A DNA stretch of 64,000 nt. It comes from Glandiceps talaboti (lineage: Eukaryota > Hemichordata > Enteropneusta > Spengelidae). Each line of letters opens with the position of its first letter. Within the stretch, counting starts at the first letter, position 1. This document shows positions 24,118 to 48,623 of this stretch, piece after piece. Under the pieces are notes generated by a model, which worked only from the letters and a program-made list of their open reading frames with translations, searched no databases and was not told the origin of the DNA. Location of the stretch: NCBI RefSeq assembly GCF_964340395.1, contig NC_135549.1:5321001-5385000 (forward strand), in the 5' to 3' direction. A program made the position numbers and the translations under genes.

Positions 24118-24594
24118 AAAAAAAATATACGTCTCCAATTAGCAATGAGTATTAGTTGATGGAACAGAAAACCATCTGTGCAGAGTGTAGGTTTTCAAGT
24201 CAATAACTTTTTGTCTCGAAAATATAATTAGATTTGTTGTTTACATTTGTTTATTTCTTTCATTTTATTTCATTTCTTTTGTGGAGGGTGGCGGTTACAT
24301 TTTTCACTCTCTAGTTAAAGCTGTTCCACTTAAAATATACTGGGTTCCATGTGGACAGCATATACTGTCCGCTCATCACCCCAGTGCAGCTAGCCCGCTA
24401 AGTAGTACACCAGATGTGAGATGTTTGCTTCCCGCAAGAACATTTTAAAGTGATATTATCCGGCTATGAGATACATGCTCAGCCTGAGTAGGTGGACACG
24501 CATTCAAGTTTAACAGATACCGGTGGCTACAAAAAAAGCTGACAGAAGTGGAAAGCCATGGTCGCTGACGTCCTGAAATAGTCTGGATGACTTA

Positions 24595-25085
24595 AAAATT
24601 AATAATGTTTAGTAATACAGCTATATCATATATCTTAGGAATGTCACCTTCAACTTACCTATACTTTGGGACATACATTGATGATAACAAATCTTAATAA
24701 AGTTTGTTGATTTAGTAATTACTTTAGCGAGTCATTTGCATAAGTAATATTTTTGGGCAATCAGACTATATCTTACGAATACAAGCTTCAAATTTCAGTT
24801 CATTTTGTACACGTATTGACAATAACAAAGTGCACATGTTTGGGTTGCTTTGCTGATGTATTTTTACTTGTAATTAGCAATTTGCATAAATAATGAATTT
24901 TGATAACTAGGCGATATCATTAGTGTGCAAACTTCAAATTTCATATCATTTGGTGAGCATTTGATGATAATAAAGTACACGTGTTCTATAAAGTTTGTTG
25001 ATGTAGCTTATAACCTTAATGATCAATTGACAAAATTGTTCATGTTTCGATAAATAGGCAATGTTGTAATGCAAATTCAAATTTC
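24595..25085 (+). repeat. Tandemly repeated dispersed element, ATTTGCATAA family, copy 1
   Basis: Three diverged units about 155 bp apart carry ATTTGCATAA, ATATCTTACGAATRCAAGCT-like and CTTCAAATTTCA words, followed by GATRATAACAAAG and TGTTCTATAAAGTTTGTTGA. A (CATA)n tract at 25121-25189 follows. Related blocks occur near 29.5, 34.2, 35.7, 56 and 59 kb. Confidence 0.6.
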
Positions 25086-25199
25086 ATATAGTGAATATAG
25101 TGCATTCAGACTGCTTCTGATACATACATACATACATACATACATACATACATACATACATACATACATACATACATACATACATACATCGTTATTTCT

Positions 25200-26756
25200 A
25201 CACCTCCGATAATGGGAAATTAATTATTTGTTGGGCAGCCTGAACAACACGTTCAGTATAGGTCGAATACAGGGACTAGAAACATCATGCAGTACTAGAT
25301 GACAGGGTCCAAATATGCTGTCATGTATTATCAATATCTAAGTTTGCGCAATGTTGATTTAAACATAATAGCCACACTTGATGATGCATTTTTGTTCTTT
25401 CCCTTCGCTGAGGCTGGCAACTTAAGCCTCAGGTATTTGAACAGATGAGACGATATAAAATACCAATGTTATTACATTTAACCCCACAGGGAATGGCCAT
25501 TCGGCGCTCACAGCATGAAAACATTCTAACAGCTTAAAATACAGCGTGAAATGCGAATTCAACTTTGGCCTACTTTTATAGGTCCATCAAACAACATGTG
25601 GCCTATATCAAAATAAAGGTCAAATTGTCCTGTTTAACAAAAACTAATGATGGCATAGATAGTTGAAATAGTCATATTCTATCTTATAGTCTTTTTTATA
25701 AACCTAGTAACGGTAATGTCATGAGGTATGCATGTAAGTGCAATCGCGCTGATTGCGTAGTATGTTTAATTAAGAAAGCAGGAAGACAGTGGTTGCATAT
25801 GAATAATTTTGTGAACTTGAAGTATATTAATTCAAGTACTTTACTATTGATTTACACAGCGTAAATATGTGACATGAAAATATCAAAATAATAAATTAAT
25901 ATTTTATAGCCGATGAAATTGTGTTCAGATAAATATTTCTGATAACATACTGCTTTCTATCAAACTGTGTAACCGTAAATTCGACCAGATTCCCCCGGGA
26001 GCGTCTAGATATGGGTATGTAGTGCAAGTCCTAATCTTGCAAAAAGTAAGGTGTAACAGGTGTAAGTCACTGTAAACAACTGTGAGTTAAACGTGATCTG
26101 TTCAGGCACTATTTAAACCTAGTCTACGATTGCATTGAAGTTGGTATAATCGCAAAACAAACATCTACTTTGGTAAGGATGTACTGGTAAATTCTGATAC
26201 TAGGCTATTAAACAATCCCTAAAATCATATCGTCGTCATCATCATCCATGTAATAGGTTTGCATAACGTACCTACGAAAGGAGTACATTTATCTTATCGG
26301 AGATATATTGACTTCATATTTGCGCAAAACGAGTCGCTTTCCTTCCCATTAATACACAGTATACAGGATCTAGGAACGCAGTATAAAGTTATATACAACA
26401 TATGTCAAGACATTTTATGAAGACATCCTCTTTCTCTCCGAATTGTCACGAACATGAAGCAGATGACATTGATGGACTTTGGAGATGACAGAGCTAGGTT
26501 TTAATGTTAACAAAGGTCACTACTAACAACTATCTTCTGCATGCATAGATATATACCAGCAATATAAATGTTAACTATGGTAGGAACTCGACATATGTTT
26601 AGCATGCAGATAACTATTGTAAAATGTGATACTGTCGTTAGCTATTGCTGTAAATTTAAAGTCTCAATGACTCTCTGCATTATAACAAACGCAATGTGTT
26701 TTTAAGTAATGTTTTACCAGGAGTGTTGAGTTAGGTTTGTTTGTTTGTTTGTTTGT

Positions 26757-26831
<75 letters not shown>

Positions 26832-27390
26832 CGTGTCTTCTGTTTCACTGTAGTCATGTTTATAAGACGACGGTAAAAATACACCCCTAACTGTTACTGC
26901 CTACGGCTTTTTGTACATGACATTAAACACAGTCAAAATGACTGTCTTACCAAATTTCGTAAATTACATACATTGTACACCTTTGACCCATGTTATCCCA
27001 GCACGATGAGTGTGCTGCTATTTGCTATTGGGAGATAATACATTTGACCGTATGTGTATCAATTTCGCATATGTAATCTAAATCTTTGAACATGATTATG
27101 ACACTTCTTCTTAGCTGAAGAAAACTGAGCATGTATATCAAAAGAAGATTCAAAATGTGATCACTGCAAGAAAAGTATTGAAACTGACTTGTAACCTGAT
27201 CATTATTTCTATGTATAGGATTTTTTTTAATTCTGAATTTCCTGACGTACTTAAACAACACTTGCTTCACTGACACTTATGTATCGTTATGGGATTACAT
27301 AACCAGTCTGAGAGTAATTCGGTGATGTTATAATTAATGAATGTCGTATTGCCCTACTTCTGTATCACCAGCTACCCTGGCCATCATGCC
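25200..27390. other. Intergenic, no gene seen
   Basis: Only simple repeats stand out, chiefly GTTT, TA and TG units at 26737-26831. No coding signature is visible. Confidence 0.5.
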
Positions 27391-27396
27391 CTGTAA

Positions 27397-28163
27397 GGGA
27401 GCCTTCAGTAATTAAAGGGGGGGGGGATTTAGCCCGGTCTATGGTCACATAAAATGTGACGATCCCACTAGTCCGTTGTGCTAAAAAGCGACCCTCCCCG
27501 ATTTCCTTTCTTTATGATATGGCCCTGCCCCTGTTCAAATATTTCAGTGAAAAACATTTTTAACATTGCGTCCCTGTGGCGTAGTTTTTAGAGCTCCAGG
27601 TTTAGTAGCCAAGAGGTCGTGGGTTTGAATCCCACTAGAAAAAGTAATCTTTCTGTAGGAAGATCCCACCGCATTGATGGTTTTAAAGGGATTTGTTGTT
27701 TCCCGCTATTATCATAACAGTTAGTTTGTGTTAAATCAATGTCTGCGCTTGAATGTCATTGGTTAAGCTTAAGGCTAGAACTACCAAAGCCTAGCTGAGC
27801 ACAATACTGACAACCTCAGGACAGAGTTCAACATCTCCACTCCACCTCATTATCCCAAATATATTGCTACGCTGTTCACCCTTCACTACTTTGAGATCAT
27901 CCCTCTCAAACAATAATAAATTGTATGCAATTCACTGATATGTTATGAAATTACTTTATCATGGTGAGTGGTGGGATGTGATAGCAGTACCGGTAACTGG
28001 TGGCAGCGTTCAGATCATGCCGAAATTACAAAATAATGCAAATAAATTAGATAAGAATGAGTCAGTGTAAAACGTGGCACTCCTCTAATTTCCATTTCTT
28101 AAATATACCGATTTGGAAAATATGACCCCTTACACCCCCCCCCCGTAATTACTGATGGCTCCC
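27397..28163. mobile_element. TIR element ending in GGGAGCC-TCAGTAATTA plus G/C run
   Basis: The left end is GGGAGCCTTCAGTAATTAAA followed by a G run. The right end is a C run, then GTAATTACTGATGGCTCCC. The ends are inverted repeats over about 27 bp with two or three differences. No transposase frame is seen, and a SINE-like unit is nested inside it (27571-27780). Confidence 0.55.
27571..27780 (+). repeat. tRNA-derived SINE (degenerate tRNA head)
   Basis: A box-like TGGCGTAGTTTTTAGAG at 27577 and B box GGTTTGAATCC at 27622-27632 have tRNA spacing. A perfect 5-bp T stem (GTGGG/CCCAC) is present. The acceptor 5' side (GTCCCTG) has no matching 3' strand, and the D loop lacks GG, so this is not a working tRNA. 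A non-tRNA body of at least 130 bp follows. Confidence 0.6.
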
Positions 28164-28320
28164 TATCACGCGGACCAATCAGCATCTGCGACTCGGCCTT
28201 GTCTTGCACGCATGTACATTCAAGTCTTGAAACTTGACACACAACTATTTTGCTATATCTGGAATGCAGCCAGCTTCTGCAGCTTTCACAAGGACACTGC
28301 CTTCTTGACTATCTACAACT

Positions 28321-28640
28321 TCACTTCTTCTTAGTGAATATTTTGTTTTTTCCCAGCGTTTTAAAGGAAGACTTGCACCTAAATCGGACATATCGAAAGT
28401 TGTCAAGATTTTTCGCATCACAACAAGCTGGAGTATTAGACTGGTAAGCAGCATAATTTGCTCGACTAACAAGATATATTGGCATCCCCTTTGTTTCATC
28501 AAGTTGTGACAAAATCTCGTCAGCTGTACACGAATGATTCAGCTGCGCGGATTGTCTAATTATTATCGTCAAGAGAAGTCTGTCGTTAAACTCCCAATTT
28601 ATTGCCTGATTCAAAGTACGTTCACGAAACCAATCATCAG
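28321..28640 (-). other. Unrecognised open stretch, about 100 codons, minus strand
   Basis: A minus-strand frame reads from a stop-bounded start near 28640 (DDWFRERTLNQAINWEF...) to a stop at about 28321 and ends in a Lys-rich tail. Its composition is protein-like and it contains CDAKNLDNFRYVRFRCK. There is no ATG at the 5' end. I do not recognise it; it could be an exon, a transposon remnant or chance. Confidence 0.2.
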
Positions 28641-29412
28641 AGCGTCAGCACATGTGGTTTTTCTTCTTTCTTTTCTTCTTCAAAATTGCAAACACGTCTT
28701 ACTTTTTAAATTTGATTGATACTGTTGTCAATGGCGAGAGCCAGAGCCGCTAGGAAAAGTCGTACGTATTCTAGTTTATATCTATCTTGTATATACGTTG
28801 CTTAAACTTTATTTCTACGTTAGTTTACTACCTACGTCTGTTTGAATATACTGTTATTATGATCATCTTAGGTTTTGTATGTGCCACATTAATAGATCAC
28901 TTACACGTACTTATATGCAATTTGCTTCAAAAGTTTATGATTTAGTGCATTGAGAGGCATGCTATCTTTTTTTCTTTAAAGTTAGATAAAAGCAGTAACA
29001 GAATAATTTGTGCAACCTCGTCTTTGTCTGAAATACTTAATCCGCATTTCCAAGTTCGAAAGATAAACAACTGTGTATTACTTGAGGCGTGGTCATTCTA
29101 CCACACGCTAATATACATGTAGATATCAACCTGGATCTTTGGCGGTTGTTTATAACCTAACTAGATGCACTGGCATAGTTATTATCTATTCTTCTTAATT
29201 ACGGTTGCAATATGCAAATATAATACTCATGAATACAAGATATATAAACACATGGTACCAATTCTAAAGACACTTCAGTAGTTTCCAGTGCACTATACAG
29301 AATATTTCAAACAGTTTAACAGCTGTACATCAGTTTGTAATTTTCTCTTTGTACCTATTACATGTAGAAGGGAAGCTGCTTATAGTATGGTGATATATGT
29401 GTTTGTAAGTTT

Positions 29413-29429
29413 GTCTGTCTGACTGTCTC

Positions 29430-29488
<59 letters not shown>

Positions 29489-29489
29489 T
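29413..29489. repeat. (TGTC)n microsatellite
   Basis: Nearly pure TGTC units at the head of an ATTTGCATAA-family block. Confidence 0.95.
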
Positions 29490-30010
29490 AAAATCGCTTG
29501 CTTCAAATTTCGTATTATACAGTGTATGTATTTCGTACAAGAGTGCGCGTGTTTTGTTATAGCTTTTAAACATAATGAGTAATTTGCATAATAAATGAAA
29601 ATATATTTGCACCTCAATATTTCATATACTTTGGTACATATACTGGTGCTGTAACAAAGCATGTTGATAATAGCTTGTAAATCTAACGAGGAATATGTAC
29701 AATTAATAAAATAGGCAAAATCCTATCAATGTGTTTCCTTTTATATTTAATTTGCATAATTAATGATATTTGTAAAGTAGATATTATCTTGAGAAAAAGT
29801 GTGAAGAGATTTCAAGACCTTTGAATTTTAGAAAAACTGGTCATTATAAAAAGGTACATTAAATTTACTACTACTAGTAAGGGATATAACATGGTAGCTC
29901 AGATTATTATCTGACATAGAAGACTCTATAGTTATGGCATTGTGACACATACGTGTTTTGCATATATCCAACTAATTTGCATAACTAATGAATTGTTACA
30001 GTTTGTCCTT
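29490..30010 (+). repeat. ATTTGCATAA-family dispersed repeat, copy 2
   Basis: Three ATTTGCATAA words at about 29580, 29750 and 29978, with TTTCATATACTTTGGTACAT and GTAACAAAGCATGTT between them, match the 24.6-25.1 kb array in order. Confidence 0.55.
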
Positions 30011-30365
30011 TACGTCTAGTGACTATAACATGTATCTGCTGCCCTGATTGCAAAGTGAGCCCTGACCATTCCGTTCTGTCTATAAACGTGCAGTTGCTTC
30101 CCTGGATTTGTACCAGAGCTTACGATTCGCACTATCCGATAACAAGTTGCAGCTGTTTGAATTTTACGAGTCCGTCCTTCACAAAACCACCGCAGTTGTG
30201 GCCCTATTAATATTTAATACTGTTTGCGTCAAGTTATAAACTGCTCAAGTTTTCACAATGAAGATCGTCAGATATGTTGATAAAACGTCACTAATAATTT
30301 CATGATAGTTTCTAGGTCCCAGGATCTGTCAAAGTGTTTACAAAATGTGCACGTGTGTATTTGTT

Positions 30366-30515
30366 TGTGTGTGTGTGTGTGTGTGTGTGTGCATGTATGT
30401 ATGTATGTATGTATGTATGTATGTATGTATGTATGTATGTATGTATGTATGTATGTATGTATGTATGTATGTATGTATGTATGTATGTGTGTGTGTGTGT
30501 GTGTGAGCGCGCGCG
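30366..30515. repeat. (TG)n(TATG)n microsatellite
   Basis: TG units, then about 25 GTAT units, then TG and GC units. Confidence 0.95.
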
Positions 30516-30595
30516 TGTGTTAAATAACAGAGGCTAGTTTTTTTTTCAATCACTCTTGTCTTCTATGTGAGAATGACCACGCTAAATCGTCTCAC

Positions 30596-30960
30596 AAGCA
30601 AACAAACAAATAAATAAATAGACGAATAAATAAAGATGCATGGGTAAAAATACAAGCAAATAATTAAATAAATAAACAAAGGGATAAATAAGCAAACAAA
30701 GAAACAAAGAAACAACAAATAAATAAATAAACAAACAAACGTATTGTTTGTATGGATAAGTGTATATAGAGAGAGAAATAGTATATTATTACCCATGCAT
30801 ATCTGTTTCTTTGTTCATTTGTTTATTTATTTGTTTGTTTGTTTGTTTGTTTGTTTGTTTGTTTGTTTGTTTTTTGCTTGCTTGCTTGCTTGTTTGTTTG
30901 TTTGTTTTTTGTTTGTTTGTTTGTTTGTTTGTTTGTTTGTTTGTTTGTTTGTAACACAGT
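30596..30960. repeat. Foldback-like (CAAA/TAAA)n ... (TTTG)n inverted pair
   Basis: A left arm rich in CAAA and TAAA and containing GATGCATGGGTAA (30634) faces a right arm with TTACCCATGCATATC (30788) and then about 120 bp of TTTG. The overall plan resembles the foldbacks at 13276 and 46141, without their C/G-run core. Confidence 0.5.
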
Positions 30961-31039
30961 TCCTTGGCTCCATGTGGCTAAATGCATATGTTATTCACCA
31001 TCGCCGTTTTATATTGTCTGCATGCTGCAAGTTTTAGAG

Positions 31040-32711
31040 ATGACTCTCAATTCGTTCATATCGTTTGAGACAATGAAGGCCCACATATAGACGCTGTGTT
31101 TGTTTTAGTTACTCTGCTTATTTCGTTGTTTTGAATTGATGTCACTGACCTGACGTTGAAAGTCGTGGAAGCCGAGTGTCAATTCAAAGGTTGCCCAAAC
31201 AGCGTATGGATCCTGCACTTGTCTAACCTTGTAAGTTTAATTGATTGAGATCTCGTTTCAAATGTTGATATGCAATTATATCCTGTTTATATACTTTATT
31301 ATTTTAATTGATTTTATCAAAGAGAGGCGCATGTCTTTGACATTGATATCGTCGGCACATTTGAAATCCAATCATGTTAGTGCTGCTATATGCGCTACGT
31401 ATATACTGCATGCAATGGGTGATATTAAACCGTAATGCGATATCGTTTTTTTCAGGGTTCAATTGTAACGCGACCAGCCCTCCATATGCAATGGGGGATT
31501 TCACTAATTGCGATCACATACATAATATACACGATTTCTGGTATCTGAGTGTCTTGAAAGAATCTTCCAAATTAGTGATAAAGAAGTCTCATTGATTTTC
31601 CCCATCCCCAATTGTTTTTATAGTTTTATTATGGAATGTGATGTATTACACTTGTATATTTTATTAAGCTGTTCAATATGGCAATGTTGATGCAGGCACC
31701 TGTACGTTTACTTTGCTGAACTAATTTAAACATCTGTTGGTCACATATTTCTAAAACGTATTTTACTCGAGCATTTCATTGGGTGTCCTCTCTTTTAACG
31801 AAGTTCAGCGTTAGGACTGGGCACCTGGAATTTGTATCTGTTGTTATGGTGACCTCCGTCTTCTACCTCTGATTACAGTGCATGAACAATGTGTTTGTCA
31901 TCAAAACTATTACATTTATGATTTCCATATGTATACCAAGGACGATGTGTAATTAATATGAAATACATAAAGAGCAGAGGAATAGTCGTTGCACCAATTG
32001 ATCTGAACAGCAGTCGACCTTATCTTGGTCTAAACTGTTAAATCAACCCTCGCCATGTTCATATATAAATGTGATAATTTCTTTATGGACAAGTGATGAA
32101 GATTATATTTGACGCATTAAAGTAACGGAAAGCCAATTAAATAAAACGGAAAGTAATTGCAAATTTGACTTGGTAATTTGTTTGGCAAATGACTAGAATT
32201 CTTGTACTCGTAGAATGTTGGAATTACTACATAGAAAATTGTTGTTGATGCTTTCCATACTGTTGAAAGACTGTTGTTAATACATTGTGTAACGTAATTA
32301 GTACCCCCAATCTATATCTTATATGTCGCTAATTGAGGTATTTGTTTTCTACCTTATTCAAACATCATCAAGATGATATACATTGATGTACAATTTTAAC
32401 GAGGTTACAATACTTAAGGAGACACAGACGCAATAACAAATCTAAGCGTCCCACTTGTTTGCTTTTACAAGAGACAAAATCACAGAAATCTATATCCAGT
32501 AGTGCAGCCGGCCGTCGCCAATTGATTGGTAACTACTGAAACGTTATCGTATATCGCTTGGGATATAGGATACGGTCATTCAGACATCTTAGTGAAAAGA
32601 ATGTGACGTATGTTGAAAGTTTCTTTTAAGACCCTCTCTACTTCAGGCAGTAATAATTCCTATTTAAATTAATACATTAACGTATTTTTCTTTATGTCAT
32701 TGTTTTTATAG
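31040..32711. other. Intergenic upstream of copy C, no gene seen
   Basis: No open frame of interest and no simple repeat of note. The sequence just before the copy C start (TTGTTTTTATAG, ending at 32711) could be a splice acceptor for an untranslated first exon. Confidence 0.45.
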
Positions 32712-32730
32712 TACTGAAACAGATCGGAGA

Positions 32731-45058
<12,328 letters not shown>

Positions 45059-45100
45059 GAACACACTGGCATAGAAGATGTTCTAATCGGCTGACCATAG

Positions 45101-45106
45101 AATAAA
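45101..45106 (+). terminator. Polyadenylation signal candidate for copy C
   Basis: AATAAA, 43 bp after the TAA stop of copy C. A second one occurs near 45465. Confidence 0.5.
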
Positions 45107-45750
45107 CTCAATTCGTTTGATTGTCAATAATTACTGACATATTAACATGATTCGTACATGTATCAAAACAGACCTGTTGAAAGATAAACTACTGTGTATA
45201 CAATCCATGCATATTAGCAGAATATAACAAATTTATTGACATGGTATCGGTCATCCCTTCTCTAATACATGTCACCATCTTTAAATGTTGCAGAGCTGAC
45301 TTTTTTAACAGACTGTAACATTTGTAATCCTAACAACAATACCAAGTAGGGTTTTGACGTCAGCCTTTTTCTGTTAATGGACTATATTAGATTCTGGTGA
45401 TACTCATACACATTTTTTGTTTCTGCACATGATCAATTGTTACATTAAAACGGTATTATATGTAAAATAAATCATAGAACACTATAGAACAAACAAGCGT
45501 GCGAATATTTTTGCGTCGTCGTTTACCAAAGTTGGTTAATATTGGCGACTGAAGTAGTAAAGGTATATTACCACTGAATCAACCAGTTTTAGTAAGTAAA
45601 ATTATGTAGATGATTAAAAGTCAAGATATTCACGTCTTTGCTTTAGTGATTCGATTGATATATTTTCTGAATTTAGATCAGTTCTATGATTGTGGCTAGC
45701 CTTGGAAATGAATTGTTAAATTGAGATGTGAGAAGTGTATATACCTCAAC

Positions 45751-45761
45751 AGACAGATAGT

Positions 45762-45806
<45 letters not shown>
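45751..45806. repeat. (AGAC)n microsatellite
   Basis: Around 13 AGAC units between copy C and the ERG gene. Confidence 0.95.
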
Positions 45807-45808
<2 letters not shown>

Positions 45809-46140
45809 TCAAATCTTCGATATGTACTGTACTCGGAATGAAATAAGTTTTTACTTTTTAAATTTGTTTTTGTTGTAATATTAGTGAAACACTTGTTTCA
45901 CATTGGATAGTTAGGATAATGTTGAATACAATAACCCAATGTAGAAAATTTGTAATATATAGTATATAGTATGACAAACAAGTAGAAATGTACCATTTTT
46001 TATTGAATCTTTCATGATTTTATGTGATACTTATTGAAGCATGATAATTTGATATTCATACTTTCATTTTAAATTACCTTTTTTTCAGTGAATCTCTATG
46101 TCATCAACAAAACGTTAATATGAAACCATAGGGGGCCCAG

Positions 46141-46544
46141 GCTCAGTTAGTTTTGTTTACAAATACAAACAAACAAGTAAACAAACAAAACACAGACAAG
46201 TAAACAAACAAACAAATAAATAAATAAATAAATAAGTAAACACACAAACAAAAACAAGTAAACAAACAAACAAAATAAACCGACAAATGAGTAGATACAT
46301 ACATGAGTAAACGACAACAAACCAACGAACAAACAACCCCCCCCCCCCCTCCCCGCAATGATCACATATCCAGATGTGATCATTGCGGGGGGGGGTGTTT
46401 ATTTGTTCGTTAGTTTGTTGTCGTTTACTCATGTATGTATCTACTCATTTGTCGGTTTATTTTGTTTGTTTGTTTACTTGCTTTTGTTTTGTTTGTTTAC
46501 TTGTTTGTTTGTATTTGTAAACAAAACTAACTGAGTCTGAGCTC
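46141..46544. mobile_element. Full foldback element, about 400 bp
   Basis: The left arm starts GCTCAGTTAGTTTTGTTTAC and the right arm ends in its complement. Between them are (CAAA)n, TGAGTAGATACATACATGAG and a C run, all mirrored on the right. The centre is the hairpin GCAATGATCACAT/ATGTGATCATTGC. It has no coding capacity. A half copy is at 13276-13535. Confidence 0.7.
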
Positions 46545-46820
46545 CCTGTTTTGAAACGATAGTTTGGTGCAAAGATTCTATTTTACTATTTCCAGTACAT
46601 TAGATGATTTGAATAGCTGCATCAACTTTACGTTGTTGTAATGATATTTAGCTAATCAGTCATGCATGCGCCGTAGTGACATGTGGAATTTTGACTTCAT
46701 ATGTAAAGGCAATTTAGCAAAAAAAAGATGGTTATTAAACATTCTCGTTATTACTATGAAAATCCCTTTCTTTCTATTCAGTATGTTCATAATAGCCAAT
46801 TAAATACGTATATATGAATT

Positions 46821-47064
<244 letters not shown>

Positions 47065-47069
47065 GTGTA

Positions 47070-48540
47070 GGCCTGTGACATTTATCACCTGGTGCATCCA
47101 CTAGCAACACTCTACACACATAGAAAGTACACCCAAAAGTTTGGCTGGAGTCTCTCAATTGTGAAATCCAAATATTTTAATGATATACATGTAATAGCTT
47201 TTCTTGTGACTAATATTTCACATTGTAAATCGTCCGATACCATGATCACATTTTTCTTCGGGTTTCTTTCTGCGTAGATAACGATTTACATGTATATTTA
47301 CATGTCTGCTCTATGTGATAAATTCATCGTAATGTCCTTGGTAAGTTTACAGTAGACAGTTTATTCCTTTATTGCGTACATAGTTTTAAGAAATAGCGAA
47401 TACCTGTTAGCTTACGAGTCGCTTAGATAACGTTTATAGATTTGCTTGTAATGTCATGTTGTACACGATATTTGGGTTAAATTTATACAAGCTATTGTTT
47501 ACAATTGGCGAAATACGACATTTCTTATATGTGTTTCTAAATCTTCAATGGCCACTTCGGGTATGGTGACAATGTTTTTGTTTCGTGTACTCTGACAAGA
47601 AAAAACATTTTAAGAATCAATCGCCACAATAATTTGAAAAAACGACGTAATATTGGATTTGAAGCGCACATTGCAACTACTTTATATTCATTCAGAATCA
47701 CATGAAATAAACTGTCCTGGAAATACGTGTTGGTCTGATATGTTGCATGGTATCAAGATGTGGAATAACATAAAGTCTAAACAAAGTAAAGACGTATGCT
47801 TCCATGGAGGGCGCACTTTACAATTTTCGAATTGACTCATTTACGCACTTAGCCTGTGAGGATGAAAGGCAAAGAAACTCCCGAGACTCTATTGACTCCA
47901 ACTGATTATCAGAACCACACAATGTAGTTTTAGACCCTCTGCCGTACAGTGGTAGGGCTTTAGTATACAAAAAAAGAAGGTGGAAGTTACCTTCTAATAT
48001 CTGCCCAATGTTTTGTTCATACTAAGGCAAAATAACAGAACATGTTTATTTCCGATACCATGACTTCAGAAAATAGATCGGAATTATAATTTTTTTTCTC
48101 TGCTTCCCCAATTATGTTAAAGAGCGCCCTCTAAATATGGCTGTATGCATTGAGTCATGTTTACCGTCGCTTTGAATTCGATACTGAATCTTTTCACGAA
48201 ATAGCGACACTGATCGATTAGTGTTCTTCAAAGATGTCAAAATCTTGTTATTTGTGAAAATACACTTGAGTTATAATTACTCGCTGTCTGATAATGGACG
48301 TGTCATCACTCAATTACAAGGAGGTGAAGTTGTTTCAGTCATTAAATGATCGTCAAGTAAGATCTCAATATAGTTCTATATATCTCCCGGGTCCATGCAG
48401 TTATGAATTTCCTTATACAGAAGTGATTCATTATAATTCAAGTAGTTGATTTTACAAATGTGTTATCATAAATTAATCATCATATACTATTTACATGGTT
48501 TGCTGAATGTGATTTTAAGAAAGTTCTGTTACGTATAGTT
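47070..48540. other. Intergenic, no gene seen
   Basis: Sequence between copy C and the ERG gene. No conserved frame. Confidence 0.5.
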
Positions 48541-48554
48541 TTGCTTTTCGTGAA

Positions 48555-48555
<1 letters not shown>

Positions 48556-48620
<65 letters not shown>
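48556..48620. repeat. (GT)n microsatellite
   Basis: About 32 GT units. Confidence 0.95.

Positions 48621-48623
<3 letters not shown>

Noticed and set aside
27571-27645. Functional tRNA gene
   Set aside because: The A and B boxes are present, but the acceptor stem does not pair and the D loop lacks GG. A SINE body follows.
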